Origin: Aquarana catesbeiana | Lineage: Eukaryota > Chordata > Amphibia > Anura > Ranidae | Assembly: GCF_042186555.1 (NCBI RefSeq) | Contig: NC_133334.1 | Coordinates: forward strand, 21,172,883-21,236,882 | Length of the DNA stretch: 64,000 nt | Direction of reading: 5' to 3' | Shown here: positions 36,101 through 43,867 of the stretch, piece by piece | How positions within the stretch are numbered: the stretch's first letter is position 1 | How the letters are laid out: each line of letters opens with the position of its first letter | Notes under the pieces: model-generated | Databases searched by the model: none | Told to the model about the DNA's origin: nothing | Seen by the model: the letters and a program-made list of their open reading frames with translations, nothing else | Translations under genes and position numbers: made by a program

Positions 36101-37034
36101 ACCCAGTGATGTCACTGGGCTTAAAATAGGGGAATGATGAAAATGGAAAGTTTTAATTTAATAATTTTAAATAGCATATTTGAGTGAAGAGAGAGAGGAA
36201 CCAGGGTAGGCAAAAAAAAAATAATAAGCAGATCAAACCTCTTTCACCACTTTCCATCCGCGCTATAGCCGAATGACTGCTACAGAGCGGCCGGCTAGTC
36301 CTGGGACGCCATCCTATGACGGTGTCCCGTGATCGCGCAGGGTTCAGTGGTAGCATTGTTGTCCGGAGGAGGTAAAGAGCCAATCTGCGGCTTTTTACCA
36401 CATGATCAGCTGTGGCCAATCACAGCTGATCACGAATGTAAATAGAAGCTGCTTATTGGCGCTCCTTTCCTCGTGCTTAGAAGATAGTCGACAACCGGTT
36501 TCTCTAAAAAAGGGACATGTACACTGATTATCAGTCTAGTCTCAACAGTGCCCGCCAGTGCTGCCAATCTGTGCCGCCTCATCAGTGAAGAAGAAAAATT
36601 ACCTGTTTGCAAATTTTTATAACAAACTATGAAAAACTTGTGGTTTTTTTTTTTTCCTGGTATTCATTTATTTATCAAAAAAAAAAAAAAAACAGTGGTG
36701 ATTAAATACCACCAAAAGAAAGCTCTATGTGTGTGGAAAAAAAATGATAAACATTTTATATGCATGTTGCATGACTGCGCTGATAGCTGAAAATTGACCT
36801 GGGCAGAAAGGGGGTAAAAGTGCCCAGTAGGCAAGTGCTTAAATGTATTTTCTTGTCTTTCTACAGGCGGGGGTTCCCCTCACTCCTAAAGGATCTCAAC
36901 CACTGAAGGACAACTTCTTCCGCACCCCAGGGGGTGTGACCTCTTCACCGATCATGTCCTCTACTCCTAACGGAGGATCTCAGGGACCCGTTTATGTATC
37001 GCAAAGAAAACTTGATGTGGGTGGAGATGATTAG
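12905..37034 (+). CDS. E2F8: E2F8, atypical E2F transcription repressor (12 coding exons)
   Basis: The joined exons encode 747 residues, shorter than mammalian E2F8 (about 867). E2F8 is a nuclear repressor that binds E2F sites without a DP partner, because it carries two DNA-binding domains. DBD1 is about 94-166 (RRRIYDIVNVLESL, 136-149) and DBD2 about 234-320 (IRRLYDIANVLSSL, 286-299). E2F8-type blocks include GEDQIDDLDKSKF, KENCAKNLFS, DRRKINSAPSSP and the C-terminal VPLTPKGSQ...FFRTPGG. KEN motifs at 6-8 and 349-351 fit APC/C-Cdh1 control known for E2F8. E2F7 matches less well. Phases are consistent at all 11 introns. The start codon follows human MENEKEN in layout. Confidence 0.97.
13011..13232 (+). 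CDS. E2F8: E2F8 exon 3
   Basis: The acceptor is CTCCTTCCAG and the donor GTACAG. Encodes residues 7-80, including the conserved DPWTPTANLKMLISAASPEI block. 222 nt, phase 0 on both sides. Confidence 0.95.
13538..13869. mobile_element. MITE with 23-bp TIRs
   Basis: The ends are TAAGGCCTCATGCACACTGG plus ACG, and the inverse with one mismatch. A 332-bp element with T-rich interior and no ORF. It belongs with the group of TAGGCCYSWTTCACAC-ended elements seen at 31415 and 35401. Confidence 0.8.
13871..14932. mobile_element. hAT-like non-autonomous element with 31-bp minisatellite
   Basis: The left end TAGGGGTGCACCAAATGG (with AATTTCGGTGCC nearby) is mirrored at the right by CGGCCGAAATG...GTGCACCTCTTA. 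Inside are a 31-bp tandem array (14027-14365), inverted partial copies of that unit at 14428-14478, and a long hairpin (about 14590-14692, from GTAACAATGTGCCGCC to GGCGGGACATTGTTAC). No transposase. Confidence 0.7.
14027..14365 (+). repeat. 31-bp minisatellite (about 11 copies)
   Basis: The unit is TGCAGTCTCTGACCATCCCT plus TGTATCATGTC, with one shortened copy near 14260. Inverted copies lie 70 bp downstream, so transcripts of this intron could fold back. Confidence 0.9.
14933..15311. other. Intron 3, T-rich, no gene
   Basis: Contains a T-run near 14960-14987 and no coding similarity. Confidence 0.4.
15312..15338 (-). other. Hammerhead-ribozyme-like core in a dispersed repeat
   Basis: On the minus strand: CTGATGA, one extra A, a stem GTGGG/CCTGC (two G-U wobbles in RNA) closed by a 4-nt loop, then GAAAT. 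This is the order of the catalytic core CUGANGA-stem II-GAAA. The same arrangement with other stem bases occurs at 19512 and 47938. Stem III and a cleavage site are not evident, so activity is unsupported. Confidence 0.35.
15729..15770. repeat. (AT)n microsatellite
   Basis: About 21 AT units flanked by (GT)n on both sides. Confidence 0.9.
15911..15960. repeat. (TA)n microsatellite
   Basis: About 25 TA units inside the dispersed frog repeat. Confidence 0.9.
17388..17752 (+). repeat. Pair of ~97-bp direct repeats, 266 bp apart
   Basis: The block TGTAGTCAGAGTCTTCGAGT ... TGCCTGAAAAGAGGGCA is found at about 17388-17484 and again, virtually unchanged, at about 17654-17750. Near identity suggests a recent duplication or two copies of one short repeat. 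Confidence 0.8.
17753..18278. other. Intron 3, unassigned
   Basis: Low-copy-looking sequence with a C-run near 17864-17879. An open minus-strand frame spans this and the preceding repeat pair but resembles no family and crosses homopolymers. Confidence 0.35.
18446..19453. mobile_element. Nested hAT MITE with 8-bp target duplication
   Basis: Begins TAGGGTTGATACC, ends with the inverse (ACAACCCTA), and is flanked on both sides by exact CAGTACAC (18438-18445 and 19454-19461), the 8-bp duplication typical of hAT elements. 1,008 bp, no transposase, with a G-run, T-rich core and C-run. Confidence 0.85.
19512..19536 (+). other. Hammerhead-ribozyme-like core in a dispersed repeat
   Basis: CTGATGA, one T, a perfect 4-bp stem GCAT/ATGC with loop TGGT, then GAAAC, followed by ATGTTGAG. 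It has the same layout as 15312 and 47938 but different stem base pairs. It lies in a short dispersed repeat ending near an AATAAA-containing AT-rich stretch (about 19735). Confidence 0.4.
19811..20299. mobile_element. Probable TTAA-type MITE
   Basis: The left end AAGGGGTTGTAAACCT and right end CGTTTACATATCCTTTAA resemble each other in inverted orientation; only the right side has a clear TTAA. GC-rich interior, no ORF of a known family. Confidence 0.4.
20686..21015. other. End of intron 3
   Basis: Unassigned A-rich sequence leading to the exon 4 acceptor; nothing else is seen. Confidence 0.4.
21016..21172 (+). CDS. E2F8: E2F8 exon 4
   Basis: The acceptor is TACTTTCCAG, the donor GTAAGT. 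Encodes residues 81-132 and the first base of Ser133, covering the N-terminal half of DBD1 (SRKEKSLGLLCQKFLARYP). Confidence 0.97.
21173..21997. other. Intron 4, dispersed repeats
   Basis: Has a T-run near 21210-21234, a G-run near 21356, and a GC-rich frog repeat from about 21570 with two ATTGG boxes near 21841 and 21881. No gene seen. Confidence 0.4.
21998..22273. repeat. 276-bp near-perfect palindrome
   Basis: CTTCAAAGAAC at the left end is the inverse of GTTCTTTGAAG at the right end, and almost the whole interval between mirrors itself, with the centre near 22135. ORFs on both strands therefore encode nearly the same peptide (VVSRAVTSAWTPTRPRSQR); this is a symmetry artefact, not a gene. 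Probably a fold-back MITE. Confidence 0.85.
22274..22991. other. Intron 4 end, dispersed repeat
   Basis: The stretch about 22700-22860 (CTTCTAATGCACATTGTGCG, GCAGTGAAATTGGAGTAGGC) has an inverted relative at 52490-52600. No gene seen. Confidence 0.5.
22992..23282 (+). CDS. E2F8: E2F8 exon 5
   Basis: The acceptor is TCTTCCCACAG, the donor GTAAAA (weak but phase-correct). Encodes the end of residue 133 to the first base of Ala230, with the DBD1 recognition segment VERRRIYDIVNVLESLHMVS and WHGRH. Confidence 0.97.
23283..23530 (+). repeat. Dispersed repeat, copy A
   Basis: CTCCTGCAGACT, then GAACTACAAG-like and TTGTAGTTCTCCCATTTACA phrases, and the GAACTTTGTGAATAAATGAT end, are shared with 32560-32790. 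Not exonic although it starts directly after the exon 5 donor. Confidence 0.6.
23531..24304. other. Rest of intron 5
   Basis: T-runs, a G-run near 23605, and a (GT)n/(AT)n tract (24173-24257). No gene seen. Confidence 0.45.
24173..24257. repeat. (GT)n then (AT)n microsatellite
   Basis: About 13 GT units followed by about 22 AT units, ending 47 bp before the exon 6 acceptor. Confidence 0.9.
24305..24466 (+). CDS. E2F8: E2F8 exon 6
   Basis: The acceptor is TGTCCACACAG, the donor GTAAGC. Encodes the rest of Ala230 to the first base of Thr284: SVNSRKEKSLRVMSQKFVML opens DBD2, followed by the E2F8-type GEDQIDDLDKSKFK. Confidence 0.97.
24467..24785. other. Intron 6, 5' part
   Basis: G-run at about 24625-24638 and T-run near 24680-24705. 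Nothing else recognised. Confidence 0.4.
24786..26293 (+). repeat. 37-bp VNTR in E2F8 intron 6 (about 40 copies)
   Basis: The unit reads CCTAGACGCCTCGTGAACAG then GCTGCATGGGATCTGAT. The first ten copies vary (some 38 bp with CCCTAG, some GAGATCCGAT); from about 25100 to 26280 copies are almost identical, showing recent expansion or homogenisation. It makes up about 80% of the 1,880-bp intron and stops about 53 bp before exon 7. Confidence 0.95.
26347..26484 (+). CDS. E2F8: E2F8 exon 7
   Basis: The acceptor is CACTTTTTTGCAG, the donor GTGAGG. Encodes the rest of Thr284 to the first base of Glu330: KIRRLYDIANVLSSL then VHVTEERGRKPAFQW, the C-terminal half of DBD2. Confidence 0.97.
26485..27474. 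other. Intron 7: MITE remnants, (AT)n tract
   Basis: About 26895-27060 is a truncated relative of the TTAA-type MITE at 42308 (AATTATAACTAAAGGCAAAT; GCTGTCTGTGCCCCCGT), interrupted by poly-A and (AT)n at 27066-27134. A degenerate hammerhead-like core (CTGAAGA ... GAAAG) lies at 27212-27245. No gene seen. Confidence 0.5.
27087..27134. repeat. (AT)n microsatellite
   Basis: About 24 AT units following an A-run. Confidence 0.9.
27475..27672 (+). CDS. E2F8: E2F8 exon 8
   Basis: The acceptor is a long T-run plus CTCTCAG, the donor GTGTGT. Encodes the rest of Glu330 to the first base of Asp396, with the SPKENCAKNLFSSRGK and SIENDRRKINSAPSSPVK blocks shared with vertebrate E2F8. Confidence 0.97.
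27673..28032. other. Intron 8, 5' part
   Basis: Open frames here continue from the exon but fit no family; the sequence looks like a GC-rich dispersed repeat. Nothing else seen. Confidence 0.4.
28033..28801. mobile_element. Tigger/pogo-like MITE, full length
   Basis: CAGTAATACCTTGG at the left and its exact inverse at the right are flanked by TA dinucleotides. Inside is a long imperfect palindrome (GGAGTCTGGTGTTGATCC near 28189 against GAATCAATATCAGACTCC near 28432) and T-rich spacers. 769 bp, no transposase. A right-half copy lies at 2400-2748. Confidence 0.85.
28802..29310. other. Rest of intron 8
   Basis: T-rich, no gene seen; a T-run forms the polypyrimidine tract of the exon 9 acceptor. 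Confidence 0.4.
29311..29386 (+). CDS. E2F8: E2F8 exon 9
   Basis: The acceptor is TCTCCTTAACAG, the donor GTAAGT. A 76-nt exon encoding the rest of Asp396 to two bases of Lys421, with the conserved SKMAQLAAICKEQL. Confidence 0.95.
29588..30303. mobile_element. TTAA-flanked frog MITE
   Basis: TTAACCACTTGCC at the left is exactly mirrored by GGCAAGTGGTTAA at the right, consistent with TTAA target duplication plus CCACTTGCC ends. Related copies lie at 36246-36842, 49706-50580 (distant) and 53692-54405 (shared GCGCTATAGCC, CAATCACAGCTGATCACG). No transposase. Confidence 0.75.
30304..31229. other. Intron 9, unassigned
   Basis: Contains a MITE-like start GTTAGGGCTCATTCACTC near 30624. No coding similarity. 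Confidence 0.4.
31230..31405 (+). repeat. Short tandem repeat with long G-runs
   Basis: Four units of GAGTCCATATTCTGCACTGG separated by G-runs of 7-20 bases. The run lengths may be unreliable in the assembly; the G-rich strand could form quadruplexes. Confidence 0.8.
31415..31830. mobile_element. MITE with 26-bp TIRs
   Basis: The ends TAAGGCTCCTTTCACACTGG plus GGCGGT are inverse to the right end with one mismatch. The interior contains a perfect hairpin (TAAAACAGCGCTA at 31445 with its inverse up to 31474) and other self-complementary GC-rich parts. 416 bp, no ORF. Confidence 0.85.
31971..32358 (+). CDS. E2F8: E2F8 exon 10
   Basis: The acceptor is CTTAAATTACAG, the donor GTTTGT (non-standard but the only phase-consistent one). 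Encodes the rest of Lys421 to Glu550: a Lys-rich start, then a Pro/Ser-rich middle with SYAVYLQHPN, matching the SYAIYLQP part of mammalian E2F8, and GASKKIK. Confidence 0.93.
32359..33448. other. Intron 10, dispersed repeat copy B
   Basis: About 32560-32790 repeats the sequence at 23320-23500 (CTCCTGCAGACTGTCTTGTG; GTACTTGTAGTTCTCCCATT). The rest shows no gene. Confidence 0.55.
33449..33566 (+). CDS. E2F8: E2F8 exon 11
   Basis: The acceptor is TTGTTTCTACAG, the donor GTAGGA. Encodes residues 551-589 and one base of Gly590; RLYPSGYLIPLQLAQIGNES corresponds to the LFPSGYLIPL region of other E2F8 proteins. Confidence 0.95.
33567..34173. other. Intron 11, 5' part
   Basis: Contains a degenerate hammerhead-like core (CTGATGA 33977-33983 ... 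GAAAC 34005-34009) in a dispersed repeat. No gene seen. Confidence 0.4.
34174..34670. mobile_element. piggyBac-like MITE with TTAA duplication
   Basis: AGTGTTACTAAACCC and its exact inverse GGGTTTAGTAACACT form the ends, and TTAA is directly outside both (34170-34173 and 34671-34674). 497 bp, no transposase. TTAA target duplication is the piggyBac signature. Confidence 0.85.
34671..34934. other. End of intron 11
   Basis: AT-rich, ending in the T-run of the exon 12 acceptor; nothing else seen. Confidence 0.4.
34935..35242 (+). CDS. E2F8: E2F8 exon 12
   Basis: The acceptor is TTACCTTTTTCCAG, the donor GTAAAC. Encodes the rest of Gly590 to Gln692: GIIPLKFMLSPGSMAPLPVL, SGILNFALHNKDLISP and QPVTISPRN, which parallel the GVIPV, IVNFTLQHLGLISP and IVPVSPR blocks of mammalian E2F8. 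Confidence 0.95.
35401..35535. mobile_element. Small palindromic MITE
   Basis: The left TAGGCCTGATTCACACCTGT is mirrored at the right by AGGTGTGAATCAGGCCTTA. About 134 bp, no ORF. Confidence 0.8.
35536..36866. other. Intron 12, dispersed repeats
   Basis: The stretch 35880-36130 has an internal inverted repeat (GGGCAGTGGGAGGGGCCAG near 35997, and its inverse near 36048) and is related to 53430-53660. The stretch 36246-36842 is a diverged copy of the CCACTTGCC MITE (ends GTAGGCAAGTGCTTAA). No gene. Confidence 0.55.
36867..37034 (+). CDS. E2F8: E2F8 exon 13 (last coding exon)
   Basis: The acceptor is TGTCTTTCTACAG. Encodes residues 693-747 (AGVPLTPKGSQPLKDNFFRT, PGGV..., VYVSQRKLDVGGDD) and stop TAG at 37032-37034, matching the C-terminus of E2F8 (VPVTPKGSQ, FFRTPGG, QRKLEV). 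Confidence 0.97.
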   Translation, partial: AGVPLTPKGSQPLKDNFFRTPGGVTSSPIMSSTPNGGSQGPVYVSQRKLDVGGDD

Positions 37035-37510
37035 CCTTTTGACCTGTCCCTTTGTTTTGTTTTTTACTGTCTTGGGGCTCATTGCCTAAATCTGTAGGAT
37101 GCTCACATCCAAAAGTCACGTGAAACTCTCTCAGGAACAGCTTGAGAAACAAATCAGCAGGACAATTTTTTTTTTTTTTAGGAGCCTCTGCCATTGGCTG
37201 TTGGAGTTCTATAACAGCCTTACAGGTCCTCTTGGCCCAGTCTAGGGAGCTGTGAATTATTTCTTGACTTGAAGTGGAATCACTATTAGTAGCAAAGCCC
37301 ACACCATTTCTATGTGCATACACAATTTTACTACGTTTGTGCCAATTTTCATACTTTTTTTTTTATTCTTTATTTAAGCATTTGAAATTCATTTTCTTTA
37401 ACGTTTTAATGCCTGCCTATGATTTTTAAGGGGAAGCGACTGGGTGAGCATGGGTTAAGCTATGACATACGGGTTTCACCTTGCCTTCAATTTGACCAGC
37501 TATTCTCAAG

Positions 37511-37667
37511 CAGGATTCCTCTAGGCAAACTTCAGCCCTTCAGCTGTTGCTGAACTATAAATTCCATGAGATGTTTCAAGACTCTTGACAGCCACAAGCA
37601 TGACCTGCAAAAGCATGATAGCAATTGTAGTCCCACAACAGCTGGAAAGCCAAAGTACCTACCCCTG
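37511..37667. mobile_element. hAT-type MITE
   Basis: The left CAGGATTCCTCTAGGCAAAC and right end TACCTACCCCTG are inverted hAT-like ends around CTTCAGCTGTTG / CAACAGCTGG. The 8-bp flanks match only partly. Confidence 0.6.
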
Positions 37668-38235
37668 GTCTACAGGTTGGTAGGGGGGGTTCATTAGCTG
37701 ATGGTGATTGGACTCACATTTGATGGTGCCTGCAAAGTTCCAAAGCCTACACCACTTTGCAACTTTCCAACAGCATGACAATGGAGATGGCTCTCTGTAA
37801 AATTCTTCCAACTAATCAGGGCATTTCTCGCACTCACCCCCCCAAATGAAATTGGTTAAGCCCTGGAAATTATTTAAAGGTTTCCACTGGGGTAAAAAAT
37901 GCGATAGAGGCAGTATCAGATGTTGTAAAAGTCTTCTTTGGCCTTCTCCGCGTGAGCATTAGAAGACATCCTCAAAACCTCTACGGTTGATATGCATTTA
38001 ATGACTGCTTGCTGGAAGAGCATAACTTGGCCATAGAGTATACGTGCGCGACTAATTTCCATTCACCGCTTTTGGAAAGAGATCACATTTTTATTACATT
38101 TTATAAAAGCTCCTGCCAAGGGCTTGGCCAGAAGATGGTTAGATGGGAAAAAAATAAGTTATTACACCTTTGCAAAGATTTGCTACTCTTATGTCCTGGT
38201 TCTAGGTTCTCCAACGCCATTTTGAAAGGAACTTG

Positions 38236-38830
38236 GGAGATCAGAAGATTAGAAAAGTAACTAAAAGACATGTTGATGTTAAGATCAGAATATATACTGT
38301 AGTTATACTGTATATATTCAGATCAGCTGAGACTATAAATGGAATATAACCCTGACCAATCTTGGAGCAGCTCTAAAGGTCCTGGACCATGGCTTCCACC
38401 ACCATGTTAGTGTGGAACCTGGAGATCAGAGTATTAGAAAAGTAACCAAAAGACGTGTTGATGTTAAGATCAGTATATATAGATGTATATATTCGGATCA
38501 GCTGAGACTATAAATAGAAAATAACCCTGACCAATCTTGGAGCTGTTCTAAAGGTCCTGGACCATGGCCTCCTCCACCTTATTAGTGTGGGACCCAAGAT
38601 TAGAAAAGTAACCAAAAAACATGCTGATATTAAGATCAGTATGTATATAGTAAATTTATATATTCTATTATATTTAGATCAGCTTAGACTATAAATAGAA
38701 GATACCCCTGACCATCCTTGGAGTGGTTCTAAAGGTCCTGGACCACAGCCTCCACCACTGTGTTAGTGTGGGACCTGGAGATCAGAAGATTAGAAAAGCA
38801 TCTTTCTATAAATTTAATTTATATATAAAA
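38236..38830 (+). repeat. ~187-bp tandem repeat (about 3 copies)
   Basis: Blocks starting AGATCAGAAGATTAGAAAAG recur near 38236, 38421, 38590 and 38778, with GGTCCTGGACCATGGCYTCC inside each. 10-15% divergence suggests an old duplication. An AT-rich GATCAG-TATATA part varies in length. Confidence 0.8.
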
Positions 38831-38860
38831 TAAGATCAGCAGTTTGTCTTTAATAGTACA

Positions 38861-39190
38861 GGGGTCTCCAAACTTTCTAAACAAAGGACCAGTTTACTGT
38901 CCTTTTTAAGACTTTAGGAGCGCTGGACTGTGGCCATTGGGAGTAGAAATGGTCCCAACGTTGGTGGAGGGGGGGGGTATGCCCCCATCCCATCGGGATG
39001 AATTGTGCCACATCGTTGATGTAATTTGCAAAAATTGCGCCCCATCGTTGGTGCTATTGGGATGAATTGCGCCCCATCGTTGGTGCCATTGGGTTGAACT
39101 CTGCTCCATTGTTGGTATCGGTGGATGAAATGGTGCCCCAAGGGCCAGATAAAAGCAAGCAAAGGGCCACATCTGGCCACCACTAATAGA
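38861..39190 (+). mobile_element. hAT-like element, second copy
   Basis: CAGGGGTCTCCAAACTTTCT and the following ~80 bp match 1575-1660, and the interior holds four diverged copies of the ~31-bp GCCCCATCGTTGGTG repeat. The end AAGGGCCACATCTGGCC mirrors the GGGCCAG part of the head. Here the minisatellite has not expanded. Confidence 0.65.
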
Positions 39191-41032
39191 ACATAACTTG
39201 GTCCAAAAATGCTTGGGCAGTGATGACCTTTGATGGCTGGCCTTGATTTTTCAGCCACCAAAATACAGTATACAGCTGGTCTCCCCACCACATAACCATA
39301 GCTTGGAATATACAAGTGTGCATTCACTTGTTTTGATTGATGGTGGTTGGGCATTTCCACCACCTCCTACTGCCATTTCAATATTTAAGGCTACCTTAAT
39401 ATAGGGTAGGCCATATCTTCTAAATTTATATACCCTATTACACCCCCAAACCCAAGATTATTAGTATTATTTTTAATGCAGTGTTCTTAAAGAGAACCTG
39501 TAGGTTTGTTTTTTGTTTTGTGTGTCCTTTTTTTTTTTTTTTTTTTTTTATTTTTTTTTTTTTTTTGTTTGTTTGTTTTTTTAAGATATACTTGTTAATG
39601 TAAATGATCCTAACCATACTGTTTTTATAAACCTTATTTCTGTTTAAAGTTTGTAAATATATAAGGGGATGGCCATATTTGCTTCCTGCTAAATAGTGCC
39701 GGATGGTGAGTGTTGTTTTACTAGCGCAAGTCTTTTGGCACAGAATAAATAATAACCGACTCTATGTGGCCAACAGGTCTTATCTCGGCAGTGGTGCTGA
39801 CTGTGCTGCTTGATCTACAAGCAGCCACTAGAGGGAGTATCTGCAGATATTTGTGAATTACAGTCATCAAAGATGTTACAGCTAGCTTGCAAAAAATGTG
39901 AAAAACTCGCCAAACCTTCATTCTAGTAAAGGTTTAATTTATTACTTTAGCTGAGCCTCAAATGCACTAAAGTTTTTTTCCTCTTCTTAAATCCACAATC
40001 TTTTCTCTCTAAAGCATTAGTAGAACAAATCTATGTATTTATCTAAGGAGTCCCTTTTTCTTTTTTTTTTTTTTCTCATAAGAAATACACATTGTTTATT
40101 GCGCACACGAATTGTAATGTTCAATCCTATCTGCACAGTGTATTAGGAATTTGCACATTGAACATACTGTGATAAATATGGCTGCCATACTGGGGGAGGG
40201 TTTAACTCTTGTTTTGTGCAAAGAATACAATTTTTTTTTCTGTACAGCCTGTATCAAACTTAAATGAAATGATGGCAAGAAAACTCGTTATTTATATAAA
40301 AATTGGAATTAATTGAAAATATTTTTTGTCCAAAATAAAATTCTTTTGTCTATTTTACAATTTTTCTGTTTTGTATTCCTTTTCTGTTCTGCAGGTTACG
40401 GTGGTTAGATGGTTACTTTTGAATTGGTGAGGCATTGGTCACATTGCTCTCCCCAGAGAATTACAAAGTCGTGATGTGCTGACCAATCAGTAGCTTGGTT
40501 GAGGAAGAATTTGCGCTGTAAGGAGAGCTGCTGCAGCGCTTTAGCACTGGGACAGCTCTCCATCATCGACTGCCCTAAGGGGCGGCGCGGGGAGCGATTC
40601 ATTGCATCACACTGCTCCCCCCTTTTTTTTTTTTTGTTTGTATAAGTTTTATTTGAAGTGTACAAAACATACACTTCACTGCAATGTCGCTGGTGTGATG
40701 TGCTGCATTGCCTGTCATTGAAGTGCAATTCGGGGCGATGCGCTGCGATAAAATGCAGCATGTCTGTATTTTATCACAGCATGCTGCAGTGCTAGGCTGC
40801 GTTTCCCGGGTGAATGAGGACACACAGGAAACTATTTCCTGTGTGTCCCATGCAGTTAAACATTTGTCACCGCACATAGTGTGAATTGGCCTTAAATTGT
40901 TTCTGAAAGACAATTATTTACTTATTTTTTTTATTTAGAAGTTCTCTACTTAAATAGCTGCTACTCATGGCATTGTGCTCCAGTTCATATATCCCATCAG
41001 CGGCTTGCTGATCTAAATCAGGACTTCTAGAC
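39191..41032. other. Intergenic, unassigned and low-complexity
   Basis: T-rich runs near 39530-39570 and 40060, and a GC-rich MITE-like part at 40560-40900. No gene-like ORF. Includes the possible E2F8 polyadenylation site. Confidence 0.4.
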
Positions 41033-41346
41033 TCATGGTGCCCAATCTGCGGCCATTTGGTATATGACGTGTGGCCCTCGGACCTCAGCAGTCTGTAGAG
41101 GGAACATTGATTAGGGTAATAGCATTGATCTCTAATAGCCTCATGTAACATGTTCCCAGCTTCGTATTGTCTTCGGCAGCATCTCCCCACCAACAATGTA
41201 TCCTGTCCTCACTCTCTGACCCTCATTTCCTCTATTAGCTCTGCAGTCTCTGACAGTCCTCCAGTTACATGCATTGAACACTCCCTTTGGCGATTGTCAG
41301 GGGCCACATTTGAGGCCCCCTTTGGCTCTAAAGTTGACAACCACTG
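41033..41346. mobile_element. hAT MITE with 8-bp target duplication
   Basis: Exact TTCTAGAC on both sides (41025-41032 and 41347-41354). The right end GTTGACAACCACTG is an hAT-like terminus (inverse CAGTGGTTGTC), and the left end TCATGGTGCCC is a diverged version. 314 bp, no ORF of note. Confidence 0.8.
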
Positions 41347-41830
41347 TTCTAGACCAATGGGTCATAGCCCCAGGCCCTGCTGTTGAAAGGTTGCAGGGGT
41401 TTGACCCCAGCCTGTTTATTGACCCAATCATGGGCATTCATCCCATCTTGGACCTCCAAGGCCCTGAATGTTAAGCCCCAAAAATTCTGGATGGAATTGG
41501 CCATATCAAGCTGCAATACTCTACTTCAATCATGAGCAGTCCCCTGCAGTACATCCATGCGCCACTAGATGTCCTGGGTTGAATTGCACCCAACATTACT
41601 GAACCCAGAAGATTGAGGACAATACTGGGAGTGCAAGCATCATTAGACTGTCTCATTTACTTATGTGTACATATGTAGAGTGCTCCCCGCTGTGTTTTTT
41701 TTCCTTTTTATTTTTTATTTAATTTTTAGTAGTAATTACTTAAATTGTATATTCGCTTATGCAGTTAAACCTTGAGAAAACCCCACTGTGTGTGTGTGTT
41801 GTGTTCCTATTCACACAGTATACTTAAATA

Positions 41831-41886
<56 letters not shown>

Positions 41887-42307
41887 ATAAAAAATTCTTA
41901 TATATAAATTTCTTACTGTCTAGAGGTTTCTAAGGAGGTGTCATGGCTAATTCTAAGAATTTCTGGTCAGTCTCAGTGACTTTGTCCCCACACAGGCCAA
42001 GCTGTCCCTCACTTTCTAAATTTTTAACCCTTTGTTAGGACAGACAGGGTTAAAAAAAATCTAGTTTACAACTGATAATGAACTTCAAACACAGTACAGG
42101 CAGGATACATTATGTTAACATTACTCTACATTCCCCCCTAAACATTACAAAGAGCATGTTAGGATTTTTAAGCACGTAAAAGGTACTTGAAAAGGTTTTT
42201 TTACTTTTTTATTCATTTATTTTTTGATGCTATGTTAATAAGAACATGTAAGAAATATAAAGTAGGTGTTCTTCCAATTTGGCAGCAAAAGTGGAAGTAG
42301 ACTTTAA
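41347..42307. other. Intergenic, (AT)n tract, no gene
   Basis: Contains (AT)n at 41833-41882; otherwise unassigned. Confidence 0.4.
41833..41882. repeat. (AT)n microsatellite
   Basis: About 25 AT units. Confidence 0.9.
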
Positions 42308-42750
42308 AGTATAACTAAAGGCAAAAATTTTTTTTTTTTTTTTTTTTACTTTTGGATAAAGTGCAGAGAGATTAGAATACCTGTCAGTATTTATTACTGT
42401 CTGTGCCCCCCGTTAGGGGAGATTCTCCCTCACTATTTGTCCTGCTTACCAGTATCATTGAAAGTCAAAATAAAAAGGTCCCAAGTTATTTGGGTTGTCT
42501 TTAGAAAAGTAATAGAGGGGAAATCTTCCAATAGGGACACTAGTTCAGGTGACCGGGGGGTCCCCAAGAAATTCCCTTTAATTTGCAGGCATTTCTTCTC
42601 ACTTCCTATTTAGCTATGGGATAGGTAGTGGAGGGAAATCTCCACAATGGGACACAGATGGCCAAAAAAACAAAAAAAAAACAATACAAGTTATAACCCT
42701 CCCTAAAATGAAAAAAAAAAAAAAAAAAAAGTTTTGCCTATAGTTCTACT
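42308..42750. mobile_element. piggyBac-like MITE with TTAA duplication
   Basis: AGTATAACTAAAGGCAAAA and the inverse of AGTAGAACTATAGGCAAAAC form the ends, with TTAA directly outside both (42304-42307 and 42751-42754). 443 bp. Fragments of the same family lie at 10300-11190 and 26895-27060. Confidence 0.85.
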
Positions 42751-43867
42751 TTAAGGTTGCAAAAGAAATATAAGAAGACACTCGTGCAAAGGAATATAAT
42801 ATGTGGTGCTTGGATCGCTGCTGCTCTCCATGGTATATATCCATATACACCATACAATAAAAATTGGTTTTAAAAGAGCTTCACTTACCCTTACAAATCC
42901 AATGAATTCCCCAACTAAAATAAATACCAAATGCAATGTGTATCCATTGTGAAATAAGGGGGGGGGATCCCGTATAATTAATGTGCCTGAGCAAAAAATT
43001 GTTTTACAGCAGTGCACAAAGTCCATCATCATCAATTCATCAGGTGACTGTCGCTACCTAATGATGTCCTGGTTATGACGAAACCTGTAGGAGTGAGGAC
43101 TGCTGGCACCACATCACATCCATGATTTGGAGCACACCAGAGTGGCAGTGCTGTATATTGCTATTGACAGATCATCCTCCGTGCCAAGATGGGGCACTAT
43201 TTCAGTGCATTTGATTTTTATGGGCTTATTGGTTTTAAATACTGTAAATAGGAGATGATATTATGAAGACATTGCCTGATTCTTGTTTCAGCATTTTTCT
43301 CTTTTCTGTTCCCTTTTTTGATTGTTTCTTTTTTTGCAGCCTGTGAGTTAATAGCTCCTCTCCTTTCTTCAGAGGTATACATATTGTATTGCAAAGTATG
43401 CATGGAAGGATAAGGATCAGACACCAATCAATTAGTTTTTGTCTGATATTTATACAGTGCAGTTAGTGTGTATTTGTAAGAATTCTTCTCTTCAAGGACC
43501 CTCGGAGAGTCTTTGGCAATCAGCACTGGGAGGATGGTGTGGGCAGAAGAGTGTCACCTACAAAGGAATGTGCCTCGCTGTTGCAGAGATAAGCGCCCAT
43601 TTTCACACTGTGTGTCATGTGCTCCATGATGTCATATTTCATCACCGCATCACAGCCGGCTACGTATGTCTGGATACTGATGTCTGATAACATAAACTGT
43701 CCAAAGAGGTTTCCAGGAAAAAAAAAAAAAAAAACTCCCATTCTTATCCAATAGAGAGCTGTTGGAAAATATAATCTCTACTATACCACCTTTATTAAGA
43801 TGCCCTTTGCATATGAGGTTGTCTGGGGGCAGTATGCCTATGAGGGATACGTGCCGTATTCTTCTCA
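42751..43867. other. Intergenic dispersed repeats
   Basis: A hammerhead-like core (CTAATGA 43058-43064, stem GTC/GAC, GAAAC 43080-43084) lies in a dispersed repeat here. No gene seen. Confidence 0.4.

Larger units (their letters stand above)
37035..40345 (+). other. E2F8: E2F8 3' UTR and downstream, end uncertain
   Basis: Candidate polyadenylation signals AATAAA occur at 39744-39749 and 40334-40339; the second is followed by T/GT-rich sequence. The interval contains a MITE (37511), a 187-bp tandem (38236) and an hAT-like copy (38861), so the true UTR could be shorter. No other gene is seen. Confidence 0.35.

Noticed and set aside
12905..37034. E2F7 instead of E2F8
   Set aside because: The GEDQIDDLDKSKF, KENCAKNLFS and LYPSGYLIPL blocks follow E2F8, and CSRP3 is the neighbour of E2F8, not E2F7.
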